From Bordetella parapertussis (GTDB taxonomy: Bacteria; Pseudomonadota; Gammaproteobacteria; Burkholderiales; SG8-41), in contig CAMATZ010000035.1 of assembly GCA_945861275.1 (NCBI GenBank), forward strand, positions 1 to 64,000: a stretch of DNA of 64,000 nucleotides, given 5' to 3'. The notes under the pieces were generated by a model. That model saw nothing but the letters and a program-made list of their open reading frames with translations, was not told where the DNA came from and made no database searches. The position numbers and the translations under genes are program-made. Every line of letters starts with the position of its first letter. The first letter of the stretch is position 1. This document shows, piece by piece, positions 35,408 through 46,545 of the stretch.

Positions 35408-35436
35408 TTGTGATTCGCCTATCGAGCCGCTAAAAT
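35408..35436 (+). promoter_or_regulatory. Candidate mla operon promoter
   Basis: TTGTGA (35408-35413), a 17-bp spacer and TAAAAT (35431-35436). The predicted start is near 35443, about 53 nt before the mlaF GTG. It lies in the divergent gap with the ABC ATPase. Confidence 0.5.
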
Positions 35437-35495
35437 CGCGCTCTTGCCCGATTGTTACTCCGGATTGTGCCTCAGCCAGTGCCTTGGATTTTGCA

Positions 35496-36311
35496 GTGAC
35501 CGATAAAAATATAATTGAAATCAAAGACTTAAGCTTCGCTTACGGCACGCGTCCGATACTCGCCGGCATCAATATGTCGATTCCGCGCGGTTCGACCGTG
35601 GCGATCATGGGTATCAGCGGTTCAGGCAAGACCACGTTGCTGCGGCTCATCGCCGGCGTGATGCTGGCGCAGCAGGGTGAGGTGTGGGTCGATGGCGTGC
35701 TGGTGAATAATCTCGACACTGCGGGCATTTACCGTTTGCGGCGGCGGCTGGGCATGATGTTTCAGTTTGGCGCGCTGTTTACCGATCTGTCGGTGTTCGA
35801 CAACGTGGCATTTCAGATGCGCGAGCACACCGATTTGTCCGAGACCATGATACGCGATCTGGTGCTGATGAAGCTGCACGCGGTGGGTTTGCGCGGGGCG
35901 CATGCGTTGATGCCGTCGGCGCTGTCGGGCGGCATGTCGCGGCGCGTGGCGCTGGCGCGCGCGATTGCGCTGGATCCGCTGCTGATGCTCTACGATGAGC
36001 CGTTTACCGGCCTGGATCCAATCGCCATGGGCGTGATCAGTAATCTCATCAAGGAACTGAACGCGGCGCTGGGTGCGACCTCGATTGTGGTGACGCATGA
36101 CGTACATGAGGCACTCGAAGTGGTGGACTACGTGTACTATCTGGCCGATGGAAAAATGGTTGCCCACGGCACGCCCGATCAAATCCGCAATTCGACCGAT
36201 CCGCTGGTGCGCCAGTTCGTGTATGGCGAATTCGACGGGCCGGTGGCCTATCAATACCCCGGCCGCAAGCTGGTTGACGATATGAGACTGAACGCCGGAG
36301 TGGGCAACTAG
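35496..36311 (+). CDS. mlaF: Phospholipid transport ATPase MlaF
   Basis: 271 residues. Walker [10 protein letters not shown], MlaF-type signature [20 protein letters not shown] and Walker [15 protein letters not shown] are present. It powers the Mla system that keeps outer-membrane lipid asymmetry. The start was placed at a GTG ([17 protein letters not shown]) because it fits the family N-terminus; no clear Shine-Dalgarno is seen, and the ORF is open to 35403. Its stop overlaps the mlaE start. Confidence 0.92.
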   Translation: MTDKNIIEIKDLSFAYGTRPILAGINMSIPRGSTVAIMGISGSGKTTLLRLIAGVMLAQQGEVWVDGVLVNNLDTAGIYRLRRRLGMMFQFGALFTDLSVFDNVAFQMREHTDLSETMIRDLVLMKLHAVGLRGAHALMPSALSGGMSRRVALARAIALDPLLMLYDEPFTGLDPIAMGVISNLIKELNAALGATSIVVTHDVHEALEVVDYVYYLADGKMVAHGTPDQIRNSTDPLVRQFVYGEFDGPVAYQYPGRKLVDDMRLNAGVGN

Positions 36312-37105
36312 TGTCCATACACAAGGGATTTTCGATACGCAGCATCGGCGCGACTACCATCGATAACGTGTTGCGGCTGGGTTACGCCACGCGTTTTATC
36401 GCTCGCACCATCGCAAGTTCGGGCGCCAGCCTGCGCCGCCCGCGGTTGGTGATCCGCGAACTGTATTTCACCGGCGTGCTGTCGCTGATTATTATTCTGG
36501 TGTCGGGTTTGTTCGTCGGCATGGTGCTGGGTTTTCAGGGCTATCACACGCTGCAGACCTACGGTTCCGAATCCGCGCTGGGGGTGCTGGTCGCCCTGTC
36601 TCTGGTGCGCGAATTGGGGCCGGTGGTGGCTGCATTGTTGTTCGCCAGCCGCGCCGGTTCGGCGATGACGGCGGAGATCGGGTTGATGAAAGCCACCGAG
36701 CAATTGTCGGCGATGGAAATGATGGCGGTTGATCCAATTGCGCGCGTGGTGGCGCCGCGCTTCTGGGCGGGCGTGATTTCGATGCCGCTGCTGGCGGCGA
36801 TGTTCAGCGCGATGGGCGTGTTCGGCGGTTATCTGGTGGGCGTGGTGTTGATCGGCGTGGACGAAGGCTCGTTCTGGTCGCAGATGCAAAGCGCGGTGGA
36901 TTTCCGCGAGGACATCCTGAACGGTGTCATCAAAAGCGTGGTGTTCGGTTTTGCCGTGACCTGGATTTCGCTGTTTGAAGGCTACGATGCGCCGCCGACG
37001 GCGGAGGGTGTTTCGGGCGCGACCACACGCACGGTGGTGACCTCGTCGCTGGCGATACTGGCGCTGGATTTCTTGTTAACCGCATTAATGTTTCGGGGGG
37101 TGTGA
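36311..37105 (+). CDS. mlaE: Phospholipid transport permease MlaE
   Basis: 264 residues with about five membrane segments and the MlaE motifs [39 protein letters not shown] and GATTRTVV near the end. It starts with a GTG that overlaps the mlaF stop (TAGTG) and ends overlapping the mlaD ATG (TGATG). It is the inner-membrane subunit paired with MlaF. Confidence 0.95.
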   Translation: MSIHKGFSIRSIGATTIDNVLRLGYATRFIARTIASSGASLRRPRLVIRELYFTGVLSLIIILVSGLFVGMVLGFQGYHTLQTYGSESALGVLVALSLVRELGPVVAALLFASRAGSAMTAEIGLMKATEQLSAMEMMAVDPIARVVAPRFWAGVISMPLLAAMFSAMGVFGGYLVGVVLIGVDEGSFWSQMQSAVDFREDILNGVIKSVVFGFAVTWISLFEGYDAPPTAEGVSGATTRTVVTSSLAILALDFLLTALMFRGV

Positions 37106-37575
37106 TGCAACGCGCGACGCTTGATCTTTGGGTGGGACTATTCGTGATCGCCGGCATAGGCGCGCTGCTGGTGCTGGCGATGAAAGTGGGCAATATGAGC
37201 GGCATCGGCGGGGGTGAAACTTACGTGCTGTCGGCGAATTTCGATAACATCGGCGGACTTAAGCCGCGCGCGCCGGTCAAAAGCGCCGGCGTGGTGGTCG
37301 GGCGCGTTTCGTCGATTCAGTTTGACAACGAAAAATTCGCCGCGCGGGTGACACTGAATATCGAAAAAACCTACAAGTTTCCCAAGGACACCAGCGCCTC
37401 GATACTGACTGCGGGTTTGCTCGGCGAACAATACATCGGCCTTGAAGGCGGCGGCGATACCGTGAACCTCAATTCCGGGGAACGCATCAAGCAAACGCAG
37501 TCGGCGGTGGTGCTGGAAAAATTAATCGGGCAATTTCTCTACAGCAAGGCCGCGGAAGGCGGCGATAAAAAATAA
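37105..37575 (+). CDS. mlaD: Phospholipid transport MCE-domain protein MlaD
   Basis: 156 residues. One N-terminal membrane segment (LWVGLFVIAGIGALLVLAMK) is followed by a single MCE domain (FDNIGGLKPRAPVKSAGVVV, TAGLLGEQYIGLEGG). MlaD hexamers form the lipid channel above MlaE. The ATG at 37105 overlaps the mlaE stop; a GTG one codon earlier is possible. Confidence 0.95.
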   Translation: MQRATLDLWVGLFVIAGIGALLVLAMKVGNMSGIGGGETYVLSANFDNIGGLKPRAPVKSAGVVVGRVSSIQFDNEKFAARVTLNIEKTYKFPKDTSASILTAGLLGEQYIGLEGGGDTVNLNSGERIKQTQSAVVLEKLIGQFLYSKAAEGGDKK

Positions 37576-37602
37576 GCGCGCAGGGCAAGACTTGGAGCAA
37601 TC

Positions 37603-38223
37603 ATGAAAAATATATGTAACTATCTGTTTTTATTGTGTTTGTTAATTTCCCCCATGGCGCAGGCGCAGACTCTGGGGCCGCATGCGCTGGCGCGCTCGGT
37701 GACCGATGACGTGCTGGCGGTGATACGCGCCGACAAAGAGTTGCAGGCGGGCAACCAGCGCAAGGTGCTCGAACTGGTGGAGGCTAAAGTGCTGCCACAT
37801 TTCAACTTCGCGATGATGACGCAGCTGGCGATGGGCCGCAATTGGCGCCAGGCCAGCGCCGAGCAGCAGAAGCGCCTGACCGCTGAATTTCGCACGCTGC
37901 TGGTGCGCACCTACACCACGGCGCTTACCCAGTACCGCAATCAGACGGTGGAATACAAACCCCTGCGCGAGGCGGCGGGCGACACTGAGGTGGTGGTGTA
38001 TTCGCTGATCAAGCAGCCCAGCGGCGCGCCGATAGCGGTGGATTACAGCATGGAGAAAACCGACGGCGGCTGGAAGGTCTACAACATGAAGATCGAAGGC
38101 ATCAGCCTGGTCGAAAACTATCGCAACACGTTTAACACGGAAATCCAGAAAAACGGCGTGGACGGGCTGATCAAGGCGCTGGCGGATAAAAACCGCGGCA
38201 GCGCGCAGGTGACGCAAAAATGA
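37603..38223 (+). CDS. mlaC: Periplasmic phospholipid-binding protein MlaC
   Basis: 206 residues. A signal peptide (NYLFLLCLLISPMAQAQ) is followed by the MlaC/Ttg2D fold, with KVLPHFNFAMMTQLAMGRNW, FRTLLVRTYTTAL and DGGWKVYNMKIEGISLVENY. It shuttles phospholipid between the outer membrane and MlaFEDB. The signal-peptide codons contain one copy, reversed, of the 18-bp AT-rich motif. Confidence 0.94.
   Translation: MKNICNYLFLLCLLISPMAQAQTLGPHALARSVTDDVLAVIRADKELQAGNQRKVLELVEAKVLPHFNFAMMTQLAMGRNWRQASAEQQKRLTAEFRTLLVRTYTTALTQYRNQTVEYKPLREAAGDTEVVVYSLIKQPSGAPIAVDYSMEKTDGGWKVYNMKIEGISLVENYRNTFNTEIQKNGVDGLIKALADKNRGSAQVTQK
37617..37634 (-). repeat. 18-bp AT-rich motif, site 3
   Basis: On the minus strand this reads AATAAAAACAGATAGTTA. 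It lies inside the signal-peptide codons of mlaC. Confidence 0.35.
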
Positions 38224-38504
38224 TCGCGCTGGACGGCGCAGGCGGGCGCGCAACGCTCAGTGGGCCGCTCACACTGGCCAACGTGAACGCCGTGCTGGAA
38301 GAGGGCGGGCGCGTGTTCAAGGCGCCTGCGCTTACGCTCGATCTGGCTGGCGTGACGGAGGTCGATTCCACCGCGGTGAGCCTGTTGCTTGAATGGCGGC
38401 GTGCGGCGCAGCGTGAAAAGCGCAAGCTCGATTTTGTGAATTATCCAGCCAATCTCAAGAGCTTGATCCAGTTGTATGGTGTGACTGATTTGCTGGCCAT
38501 TTGA
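38220..38504 (+). CDS. mlaB: STAS-domain protein MlaB
   Basis: 94 residues. A single STAS domain (LTLDLAGVTEVDSTAVSLLL, then KRKLDFVNYPANLKSLIQLY) binds MlaF and supports its activity. It overlaps mlaC by 4 bp (ATGA). A vacJ/mlaA gene, which sits here in some betaproteobacteria, is absent. Confidence 0.9.
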   Translation: MIALDGAGGRATLSGPLTLANVNAVLEEGGRVFKAPALTLDLAGVTEVDSTAVSLLLEWRRAAQREKRKLDFVNYPANLKSLIQLYGVTDLLAI

Positions 38505-38514
38505 GGAAATGAAC

Positions 38515-38751
38515 ATGACGACGCCCGAACAACTCCAGGGTTATATTCAGAACGGCATGCCATGTGAGCATGTGGCAGTGACCGGCGATGGCGCCCATTT
38601 CGAAGCTGTCATCGTCAGCGCGCTGTTTCGTGAGAAATCGCGCGTGCAGCGGCATCAAATCGTCTACCAGGCGCTCGGTGACCGCATGCGCGAGGAAATT
38701 CACGCGCTGTCGATGCAGACGCTGACGCCCGAAGACTGGGCTGCGCGCTAG
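38515..38751 (+). CDS. BolA/IbaG family protein
   Basis: 78 residues. It has BolA features: VTGDGAHFEAVIVSALFREK, the RVQRHQIVYQAL helix and LSMQTLTPEDW at the end. IbaG-type proteins work with monothiol glutaredoxins in Fe-S trafficking and envelope stress. The second ATG (38515) was chosen because GAGG lies about 8 nt upstream; the first ATG (38509) is too close to it. The position between mlaB and murA is conserved. Confidence 0.9.
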   Translation: MTTPEQLQGYIQNGMPCEHVAVTGDGAHFEAVIVSALFREKSRVQRHQIVYQALGDRMREEIHALSMQTLTPEDWAAR

Positions 38752-38765
38752 CAGTTCAAGTGCTT

Positions 38766-38853
38766 AACCGCAAAGACGCAAAAGCGCAAAGGTTTCGCAA
38801 AGAAATTCTTTGCGGCTGTTCTTTGCGCCTTTGCGTCTTTGCGGTGAGCGGTT
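38766..38853. repeat. ACCGCAAAGACGCAAA inverted repeat, copy 3
   Basis: Arms AACCGCAAAGACGCAAA and TTTGCGTCTTTGCGG, with internal GCGCAAAGG/CCTTTGCGC pairing. The right arm ends 5 bp before the murA GTG, so the transcript would carry this hairpin across the translation-start region. Confidence 0.8.
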
Positions 38854-38855
38854 AA

Positions 38856-40121
<1,266 letters not shown>

Positions 40122-40186
40122 CTGGGGCCCTACGACCGGGCTTCTTGCGGTAAAATATTGTTTTGATTGAAGCTTTTCCGCCTGCT

Positions 40187-40822
40187 GTGATTACCATTGC
40201 GCTCTCCAAGGGCCGTATCTTTGACGAAACCCTGCCGCTGCTTGACGCGGCGGGCATACGCACGGCAGAAGATCCCGACACATCGCGCAAGCTGATTCTT
40301 CGCACCAACCAGCGTGATGTGCGGTTGATTATTGTGCGCGCGTCCGACGTGCCGACGTATGTGCAATACGGCGGCGCCGACATGGGCGTCGCCGGCAAGG
40401 ATGTGCTGGACGAGCAGGGCGGGCAGGGTTTGTACCAACCGCTCGATCTGGGCATCGCGCGCTGCCGCATGGTGGTGGCGGTGCGTGACGGTTTCGATTA
40501 TCAGGGCGCGGTGAAGCAGGGCGCGCGGTTGAGGGTGGCGACCAAATACGTGCAGACGGCGCGCGAGCATTTCGCCACCAAAGGCGTGCATGTTGATCTG
40601 ATCAAGCTTTATGGTTCGATGGAGCTGGCGCCACTGGTGGGCCTGGCCGATGCGATTGTGGATCTGGTGAGCACCGGCAGTACCTTGAAAGCGAATCATC
40701 TGGTGGCAGTGGAGGAAATTGCTGCCGTGAGTTCGCGTCTGATCGTGAACCCTGCGGCGTTGAAGTTAAAGCGCAAGGCGCTGCAGCCGATACTGGATGC
40801 GTTTGCCAGGGCCGTGGGCTAG
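40187..40822 (+). CDS. hisG: ATP phosphoribosyltransferase HisG, short form
   Basis: First step of histidine synthesis. The 211-residue form has [18 protein letters not shown], then [13 protein letters not shown] and [11 protein letters not shown]. This HisG-S lacks the C-terminal ACT-like regulatory domain and normally needs HisZ, which is not in the window. The GTG at 40187 matches the family N-terminus. A TTG at 40163 would add 8 residues, and a TAAAAT box (40151-40156) just upstream of it complicates the choice. Confidence 0.93.
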   Translation: MITIALSKGRIFDETLPLLDAAGIRTAEDPDTSRKLILRTNQRDVRLIIVRASDVPTYVQYGGADMGVAGKDVLDEQGGQGLYQPLDLGIARCRMVVAVRDGFDYQGAVKQGARLRVATKYVQTAREHFATKGVHVDLIKLYGSMELAPLVGLADAIVDLVSTGSTLKANHLVAVEEIAAVSSRLIVNPAALKLKRKALQPILDAFARAVG

Positions 40823-40824
40823 TC

Positions 40825-42114
40825 ATGCGCCGGCTGGTTACCACCGACAGCGGGTTTGACGCGGCGCTGACTGCGCTGCTGGCGTTTGACTCAGCGCAGG
40901 ATCCGCAGGTTGAGGCGACGGTTGCCGCGATCCTCGCGGATGTGAAAACGCGCGGCGACGCGGCGGTGCTCGAGTACACGCGGCGCTTTGATGGCTTGTC
41001 GGCGCAAACGCTGGCCGAACTGGAAATTCCCAGGGCTGAACTCGAAGCCGCATTGCGATCATTGCCTGCCGCGCAACACCAGGCGCTTACCGCAGCGGCT
41101 GCGCGCGTGCAGGAATTCCATGAAAAACAAGCAATAAAAACAAATACTTACATTGATTCCGCAGGTAACGAGCTGGGCCAGCAGGTGACCCCGCTCGAGC
41201 GTGTCGGCATCTACGTGCCTGGTGGCAAGGCGGCGTATCCCTCAACCGTCATCATGAACACCACGCCGGCGAAAGTGGCGGGCGTGGATGAGATCATCAT
41301 GGCGGTGCCCACGCCGGGCGGCGAAAAAAATCAACTGGTGCTGGCCGCTGCTGCGTTGACGGGTGTGGATCGCGTGTACACGCTCGGCGGTGCGCAGGCG
41401 GTGGCTGCGCTGGCGTACGGCACGCAGACCATAGCGCAGGTGGACAAGATCGTCGGCCCCGGCAATGCGTACGTTGCGGCAGCGAAGCGGCGGGTGTTCG
41501 GCGTGGTCGGCATCGACATGGTGGCGGGCCCGTCGGAAATTCTTATCGTGTGCGACGGCAGCACCGACCCCGACTGGATCGCGATGGATTTGTTTTCACA
41601 GGCCGAGCATGACGAAATGGCGCAGGCGATTTTGCTGTGTCCGGATGCGGCTTATATCGATAAGGTGGCCGCAAGTATTGGGCGCCTGATCCAGGACATG
41701 CCACGCCAGAACATTATTCGCGCCTCGCTCGCAGGGCGCGGCGCCTTGATCCAGGTGCGCGATCTGGATGAGGCGTGCGCCATCGCTAATCGTATAGCGC
41801 CCGAACATCTGGAATTGTCCGTGGAAAATGCGCAGGCGCTGCTGCCGAAAATACGTCACGCCGGTGCGATATTCATGGGCAGGTATTCTTCGGAGGCGCT
41901 GGGGGATTATTGCGCCGGGCCGAATCACGTGCTGCCCACTTCACGCAGCGCACGCTTTTCGTCGCCACTGGGGGTTTATGATTTTCAGAAACGCTCGAGC
42001 ATAATCCATGTGTCGCAGGCGGGCGCGCGCACGCTCGGCAAAATCGCAGCGGAACTTGCGTACGGCGAAGGCTTGCCCGCGCACGCGCGCGCGGCCGAAT
42101 ACCGGATGAAGTGA
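40825..42114 (+). CDS. hisD: Histidinol dehydrogenase HisD
   Basis: Last two oxidation steps of histidine synthesis. The 429-residue protein has [38 protein letters not shown] and metal/active-site regions [15 protein letters not shown] and [14 protein letters not shown]. It begins 2 bp after hisG and its stop overlaps the hisC ATG. Confidence 0.97.
   Translation: MRRLVTTDSGFDAALTALLAFDSAQDPQVEATVAAILADVKTRGDAAVLEYTRRFDGLSAQTLAELEIPRAELEAALRSLPAAQHQALTAAAARVQEFHEKQAIKTNTYIDSAGNELGQQVTPLERVGIYVPGGKAAYPSTVIMNTTPAKVAGVDEIIMAVPTPGGEKNQLVLAAAALTGVDRVYTLGGAQAVAALAYGTQTIAQVDKIVGPGNAYVAAAKRRVFGVVGIDMVAGPSEILIVCDGSTDPDWIAMDLFSQAEHDEMAQAILLCPDAAYIDKVAASIGRLIQDMPRQNIIRASLAGRGALIQVRDLDEACAIANRIAPEHLELSVENAQALLPKIRHAGAIFMGRYSSEALGDYCAGPNHVLPTSRSARFSSPLGVYDFQKRSSIIHVSQAGARTLGKIAAELAYGEGLPAHARAAEYRMK
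41133..41150 (+). repeat. 18-bp AT-rich motif, site 4
   Basis: AATAAAAACAAATACTTA lies inside hisD, in codons for a variable segment ([10 protein letters not shown]). It stands out from the GC-rich codons around it. Confidence 0.35.
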
Positions 42115-43199
42115 TGAGCCGCTACTGGAGCAAGGTGGTGCATGGCCTTACGCCCTATGTGCCGGGCGAGCAGCCGAAGCTGCCCAATCTTGTGAAACTG
42201 AATAGCAATGAAAGCCCCTACGGCCCCAGCCGCAAGGTGCTGGATGCGCTGCGCGCGGAAGTGGGTGACACGCTGCGGCTGTATCCCGACCCCGGCAGCG
42301 ACAAACTGCGTGCGGCGATTGCCAAACATCACGGTCTGGCGCCAGAGCAGGTGTTCGTCGGCAACGGTTCGGACGAGGTGCTGGCGCATATTTTTCTCGC
42401 CCTGCTGAAGCACGAAAATCACGATCGGCCGGTGCTGTTCCCCGACATCACCTACAGTTTTTATCCGGTGTATTGCGCGCTCTACGACATTCAATTTCAA
42501 CAAGTGCCGCTGAACGCGGCGTTTGAAATCGATGTTACGGATTATTTGCTCCTGAACGGCGGCATCATTTTTCCAAACCCGAACGCGCCCACCGGCTGCT
42601 TGCTGGCGTTGCCGCAAATCGAACGTTTGCTGCAAGCCAACACCGCATCGGTGGTGGTGGTCGACGAAGCCTATGTCGATTTCGGCGGTTTGTCGTGCGT
42701 GCCGTTGATCAGGCACTATCCGCAGTTGCTGGTAACGCACACGTTGTCCAAGTCGCGCGCGCTGGCGGGTTTGCGCGTGGGCTATGCGACCGGCAACGCG
42801 CAACTCATTGAAGCGTTGAATCGCGTGAAGGATAGTTTTAATTCCTATCCGCTGGGCCGCTTGGCGCAGGCGGGCGCTGCGGCGGCGATGGAAGATGACG
42901 CTTATTTTGAGGCCATGTGCCGCAAGGTGATCGATTCCAGGGCGCGCCTGGTCACGCAAATGCAGGCGCTGGGGTTTGAAGTGCTGCCGTCGGCGGCGAA
43001 CTTCATTTTCGCGCGCTTTCCCGGACGTGATGGCGCGGATATCGCGGCGCAGCTGCGCGAACGCAGCATTATCGTGCGGCACTTTCGCAATCCACCGCGT
43101 ATTTCACCGTTCATGCGTATCACCATCGGCACCGACGAGCAGTGCGAGAGTTTGGTCGATGCGTTGCGCGAAATCGTTTATACTAATAAAAACATGTAG
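42114..43199 (+). CDS. hisC: Histidinol-phosphate aminotransferase HisC
   Basis: 361-residue PLP fold-type I aminotransferase. The PLP Lys lies in [18 protein letters not shown], and other conserved parts are [22 protein letters not shown] and the Asp motif [10 protein letters not shown]. Its start overlaps the hisD stop (GTGATG). It is followed by hisB after 22 bp. Confidence 0.96.
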   Translation: MSRYWSKVVHGLTPYVPGEQPKLPNLVKLNSNESPYGPSRKVLDALRAEVGDTLRLYPDPGSDKLRAAIAKHHGLAPEQVFVGNGSDEVLAHIFLALLKHENHDRPVLFPDITYSFYPVYCALYDIQFQQVPLNAAFEIDVTDYLLLNGGIIFPNPNAPTGCLLALPQIERLLQANTASVVVVDEAYVDFGGLSCVPLIRHYPQLLVTHTLSKSRALAGLRVGYATGNAQLIEALNRVKDSFNSYPLGRLAQAGAAAAMEDDAYFEAMCRKVIDSRARLVTQMQALGFEVLPSAANFIFARFPGRDGADIAAQLRERSIIVRHFRNPPRISPFMRITIGTDEQCESLVDALREIVYTNKNM

Positions 43200-43221
43200 T
43201 TACTGAGAGATCGCTGCAATC

Positions 43222-43809
43222 ATGGCACGCCAGGCGCAGGTGACGCGAAACACCAACGAAACGCAGATCAGCGTTTCGCTCAATCTCGACGGCAGCGGCA
43301 AATCCAAGCTGGCCACCGGCGTGGGGTTTCTCGACCACATGCTCGACCAGGTGGCGCGGCACGGCGTGTTTGATCTGGAGGTCACTGCCAAGGGTGATTT
43401 GCACATCGACGCGCATCATACGGTTGAGGATATCGGCATCACGCTGGGGCAGGCGTTTGCCAAGGCTATCGGCGACAAGGCCGGTGTGCGCCGTTACGGG
43501 CATGCCTATGTGCCGCTGGATGAAGCGCTGTCGCGCGTGGTGGTGGATTTATCCGGGCGTCCCGGACTCGACATGAAAATCGATTTCGTGCGCGCGCGCA
43601 TCGGCGAATTTGATGTCGATCTGGCGCGCGAGTTTTTTCACGGCTTTGCGAATCACGCGCTGGTCACGCTGCACATTGATAATCTCAAAGGTGATAACGC
43701 GCATCATCAGGCCGAGACCGCATTCAAAGCGTTCGGGCGCGCGCTGCGCATGGCGGTAGAGCTTGATCCGCGTGTGGTGGGTGTGCCTTCTACGAAGGGA
43801 ACCCTGTGA
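43222..43809 (+). CDS. hisB: Imidazoleglycerol-phosphate dehydratase HisB
   Basis: Monofunctional, 195 residues. The metal-binding motifs [32 protein letters not shown] and the C-terminal [17 protein letters not shown] are all present. There is no fused histidinol phosphatase. A heptad-type repeat block begins directly at its stop codon. Confidence 0.97.
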   Translation: MARQAQVTRNTNETQISVSLNLDGSGKSKLATGVGFLDHMLDQVARHGVFDLEVTAKGDLHIDAHHTVEDIGITLGQAFAKAIGDKAGVRRYGHAYVPLDEALSRVVVDLSGRPGLDMKIDFVRARIGEFDVDLAREFFHGFANHALVTLHIDNLKGDNAHHQAETAFKAFGRALRMAVELDPRVVGVPSTKGTL

Positions 43810-43944
43810 AGGGTGAAGAGTGAACAGTGAGTGGTGAACAGTAAACAGTAAACAGTAAAAATCAGCGCGGCGCGGGGTTACGGTTAACTGTTCACCCGTT
43901 CACCCGTTCACCCGTTCACCCCTCACGCCTCACGCCTCACGAAA
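43806..43944. repeat. Heptad inverted repeat block 1 (hisB-hisH)
   Basis: The left arm is built of GTGAAGG/GTGAAGA/GTGAACA-like units from the hisB stop codon. The right arm holds repeated GTTCACCC and CTCACGC units, ending two bases before the hisH ATG. The arms are complementary, so the whole 138-bp gap is one repeat structure. No T tract follows. Confidence 0.75.
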
Positions 43945-43946
43945 AA

Positions 43947-44603
43947 ATGATAGCAGTCATCGATTACGGCATGGGCAATTTGCGTTCGGTGTCCAAGGCT
44001 CTTGAGCATGTCGCGCCGGGTGAACGGGTGCTGGTGACCGACAATCCATCTGTGGTGCGCGATGCCGCGCGCGTGGTGTTTCCGGGGCAGGGCGCGATGC
44101 CTGATTGCATGCGCGAGTTGCGCGGGCGCGGGCTCTACGACGCGGTGATTGAAGCTGCGCGCGACAAACCGTTCCTGGGCATTTGCATAGGCTTGCAGAT
44201 GTTGTTCGAGCACAGCGAGGAAGGCGATACTCCGGGGCTGGGTGTGTTGCCGGGCCGCGTGCGCCGCTTCGCGCATGTGCTGGCCGATGGCAACGGGCAA
44301 AAACTCAAAGTGCCGCATATGGGTTGGAATGAAGTTGAACAACGTATCGAACACCCGTTGTGGAACGGCATCGCTGACAATGCACGCTTTTATTTTGTGC
44401 ATAGTTATTACCCGGAACCGGGGTTTTCCGGTCTGACTGCTGGAATTAGCCGCTATCCAGCCGAATTCGCCTGTGCGGCAGCGCGCAAAAATCTGTTCGC
44501 CGTGCAATTCCATCCGGAAAAAAGCGCGGCGGCGGGTTTACGGCTATTAGCGAATTTTGCAACATGGGCTCCGGTGAGCGGCGAATTGCGAAAGCCGGCT
44601 TGA
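43947..44603 (+). CDS. hisH: Imidazole glycerol phosphate synthase subunit HisH
   Basis: Glutaminase subunit of 218 residues. The nucleophile Cys lies in FLGICIGLQMLFE, the oxyanion region is VVFPGQGAMPDCM, and the His/Glu of the triad lie in AVQFHPEKS. It feeds ammonia to HisF. It is separated from hisB by a heptad repeat block and from hisA by a 183-bp gap with a candidate promoter. Confidence 0.96.
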   Translation: MIAVIDYGMGNLRSVSKALEHVAPGERVLVTDNPSVVRDAARVVFPGQGAMPDCMRELRGRGLYDAVIEAARDKPFLGICIGLQMLFEHSEEGDTPGLGVLPGRVRRFAHVLADGNGQKLKVPHMGWNEVEQRIEHPLWNGIADNARFYFVHSYYPEPGFSGLTAGISRYPAEFACAAARKNLFAVQFHPEKSAAAGLRLLANFATWAPVSGELRKPA

Positions 44604-44630
44604 CTGCGACAGGCGATTTGCGGCTATAGT
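44600..44630 (+). promoter_or_regulatory. Candidate internal his promoter
   Basis: TTGACT (44600-44605) overlaps the hisH stop and is followed, after a long 19-bp spacer, by TATAGT (44625-44630). The rest of the gap to hisA is C-rich with CGCTCAGTTTC-type direct repeats. It would allow separate expression of hisAFIE-tat. Confidence 0.35.
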
Positions 44631-44786
44631 ATGCTTCGCTTAACGGAACCTTTCCGAATTTGCTGATCCGCTGAACCGGTAATCGCCTCACCCCACTGCC
44701 GCCTGCGCGCCCCCCCGCGCCATTCCGCTCAGTTTCGCTCAGTTTCTCTTAGCCCCCCGTTTCCATTCGCGTTCACACTCAAATCT

Positions 44787-45530
44787 ATGCTGATTATTCC
44801 AGCCATTGATCTTAAAGATGGGCAATGCGTGCGTTTGAAGCAGGGCGACATGGCGAGCGCCACGATATTTTCGGATGACCCCGGCGCGACCGCGAAACGC
44901 TGGCTGGATCTGGGTGCGCGCCGTTTGCACGTGGTTGATTTGAACGGCGCTTCGTCGGGCAAGCCGAAAAATGGCGCGGCGATAAAAGCCATTATCGCCG
45001 CAGTGGGCGATAAGCTGCCGATCCAGTTGGGCGGCGGCATCCGCGATCTCGATACCATCGAGCATTATCTGGATGCCGGCATCCGCTACGTTATCATCGG
45101 CACCGCGGCAGTGAAAACGCCGGGATTTTTGCACGACGCCTGCAGCGCATTTACCGGACATGTGATGGTGGGTCTCGACGCCAGGGACGGCAAAGTCGCG
45201 GTGGATGGCTGGTCCAAGATGACCGGGCATGACGTGGTTGATCTGGCGAAAAAATTTGAAGACTACGGCGCCGAAGCGGTAATTTATACCGACATCGGCC
45301 GCGACGGCATGCTGAGCGGTGTGAATATTGAAGCGACGGTAAAACTTGCGAAGGCGTTGACGGTTCCGGTTATCGCCAGCGGCGGCATTACCAACCTCGA
45401 AGACGTAAAAGCATTGTGCGCGGTGCAGGGCGAAGGCATTCAGGGCGCGATTACCGGGCGCGCGGTGTATCAGGGCACGCTGGATTTCGCCGCGGCGCAA
45501 AAGCTGGCGGATGAGTTGTCAAAGGCGTGA
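44787..45530 (+). CDS. hisA: Phosphoribosylformimino-AICAR-P isomerase HisA
   Basis: 247-residue half-barrel-duplicated TIM barrel. The catalytic Asp lies in [19 protein letters not shown] and the second in [14 protein letters not shown]. Phosphate loops are QLGGGIRD and [13 protein letters not shown] heptad repeat block starts at its stop codon. Confidence 0.97.
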   Translation: MLIIPAIDLKDGQCVRLKQGDMASATIFSDDPGATAKRWLDLGARRLHVVDLNGASSGKPKNGAAIKAIIAAVGDKLPIQLGGGIRDLDTIEHYLDAGIRYVIIGTAAVKTPGFLHDACSAFTGHVMVGLDARDGKVAVDGWSKMTGHDVVDLAKKFEDYGAEAVIYTDIGRDGMLSGVNIEATVKLAKALTVPVIASGGITNLEDVKALCAVQGEGIQGAITGRAVYQGTLDFAAAQKLADELSKA

Positions 45531-45629
45531 AGAGTGAAGAGTGAAGAGTGAAGAGTGAAGAGTGAAGGGTGAAACGTAACCCCAGCTGTGCGGTGTGCAC
45601 CCTTCACCCTTCACCCTTCACCCTTCACG
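45527..45629. repeat. Heptad inverted repeat block 2 (hisA-hisF)
   Basis: The left arm is six or more in-phase AGAGTGA units starting at the hisA stop. The right arm is four CCTTCAC units. The loop is about 25 nt. It fills nearly the entire intergenic gap. Confidence 0.85.
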
Positions 45630-45636
45630 AACTTAA

Positions 45637-46407
45637 ATGTCCCTAGCCAAACGCGTCATCCCTTGCCTCGACGTGACTGCCGGGCGCGTGGTCAAGGGCG
45701 TAAATTTTGTCGGGCTGCGTGACGCGGGTGATCCGGTTGCAATCGCGCGCCGTTATGACGATCAGGGCGCCGACGAACTGACGTTTCTGGATATCACCGC
45801 GAGCAGCGATGATCGTGATTTGATATTGCACATTATTGAAAGCGTTGCGGCGCAGGTGTTCATACCGTTTACCGTGGGGGGCGGCGTGCGTTCGGTGCAT
45901 GATGTGCGGCGGTTGCTGAACGCGGGCGCGGACAAGGTGAGCATCAATACCGCGGCGGTGCAAAGTCCGCAATTGGTGGCCGCGGCGGCGGGTCGTTATG
46001 GCGCGCAATGTATTGTTGTTGCCATCGACGCGAAACGCGTGCCGGGCGCTGGCGAGTTGCGGTGGGAGGTTTATACGCACGGCGGGCGCAAGGCCACCGG
46101 CATGGACGCGCTGGAATGGGGCAGCAAGGTGCAGGAACTCGGCGCTGGTGAAATTTTGCTCACCAGCATGGATCGTGACGGCACGCGCGTGGGATTCGAT
46201 ATTGAATTGACGCGCGCTTTTTCGGATAGGCTGGAAATCCCGGTGATTGCCAGCGGCGGCGTGGGCAATCTCGCGCATCTCGCCGACGGCGTGTTGCAGG
46301 GGCGCGCGGATGCCGTGCTGGCGGCAAGCATTTTTCACTATGGGGAATTTACGGTGCGGCAGGCGAAGGAACATATGGCGGGTAGGGGGATTGAGGTGAG
46401 ATTGTGA
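45637..46407 (+). CDS. hisF: Imidazole glycerol phosphate synthase subunit HisF
   Basis: Cyclase subunit, 256 residues. The catalytic Asp lies in [20 protein letters not shown] and the second in [14 protein letters not shown]. Phosphate loops are [12 protein letters not shown] and [12 protein letters not shown]. It pairs with HisH. Repeat blocks flank it on both sides. Confidence 0.97.
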   Translation: MSLAKRVIPCLDVTAGRVVKGVNFVGLRDAGDPVAIARRYDDQGADELTFLDITASSDDRDLILHIIESVAAQVFIPFTVGGGVRSVHDVRRLLNAGADKVSINTAAVQSPQLVAAAAGRYGAQCIVVAIDAKRVPGAGELRWEVYTHGGRKATGMDALEWGSKVQELGAGEILLTSMDRDGTRVGFDIELTRAFSDRLEIPVIASGGVGNLAHLADGVLQGRADAVLAASIFHYGEFTVRQAKEHMAGRGIEVRL

Positions 46408-46490
46408 TGAGTGATTGAGTGATTGAGTGATTTGGTGATTGAGTAAACCGTGATTGAGGCAATCACTGAATCACTTAATCACTATTCACT
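46404..46490. repeat. Heptad-like inverted repeat block 3 (hisF-hisI)
   Basis: The left arm has GTGATTGA units starting at the hisF stop, and the right arm has AATCACT/TCACTTA units. Its sequence differs from blocks 1 and 2, but the architecture and the position after a stop codon are the same. Confidence 0.7.
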
Positions 46491-46545
46491 GAATATTGAG
46501 TGAACAGTGAAGGGGAACGCCCTGCAAACTCCAGACAGAGTAGCG

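Noticed and set aside
34607-35524. Longer N-terminus for the ABC ATPase
   Set aside because: The extra 60 residues overlap the mla promoter and have no ABC similarity. The ATG at 35344 has a Shine-Dalgarno.
41985-43082. 365-codon minus-strand ORF
   Set aside because: Antisense shadow of hisC. It is Arg/His/Gln-rich and has no motif.
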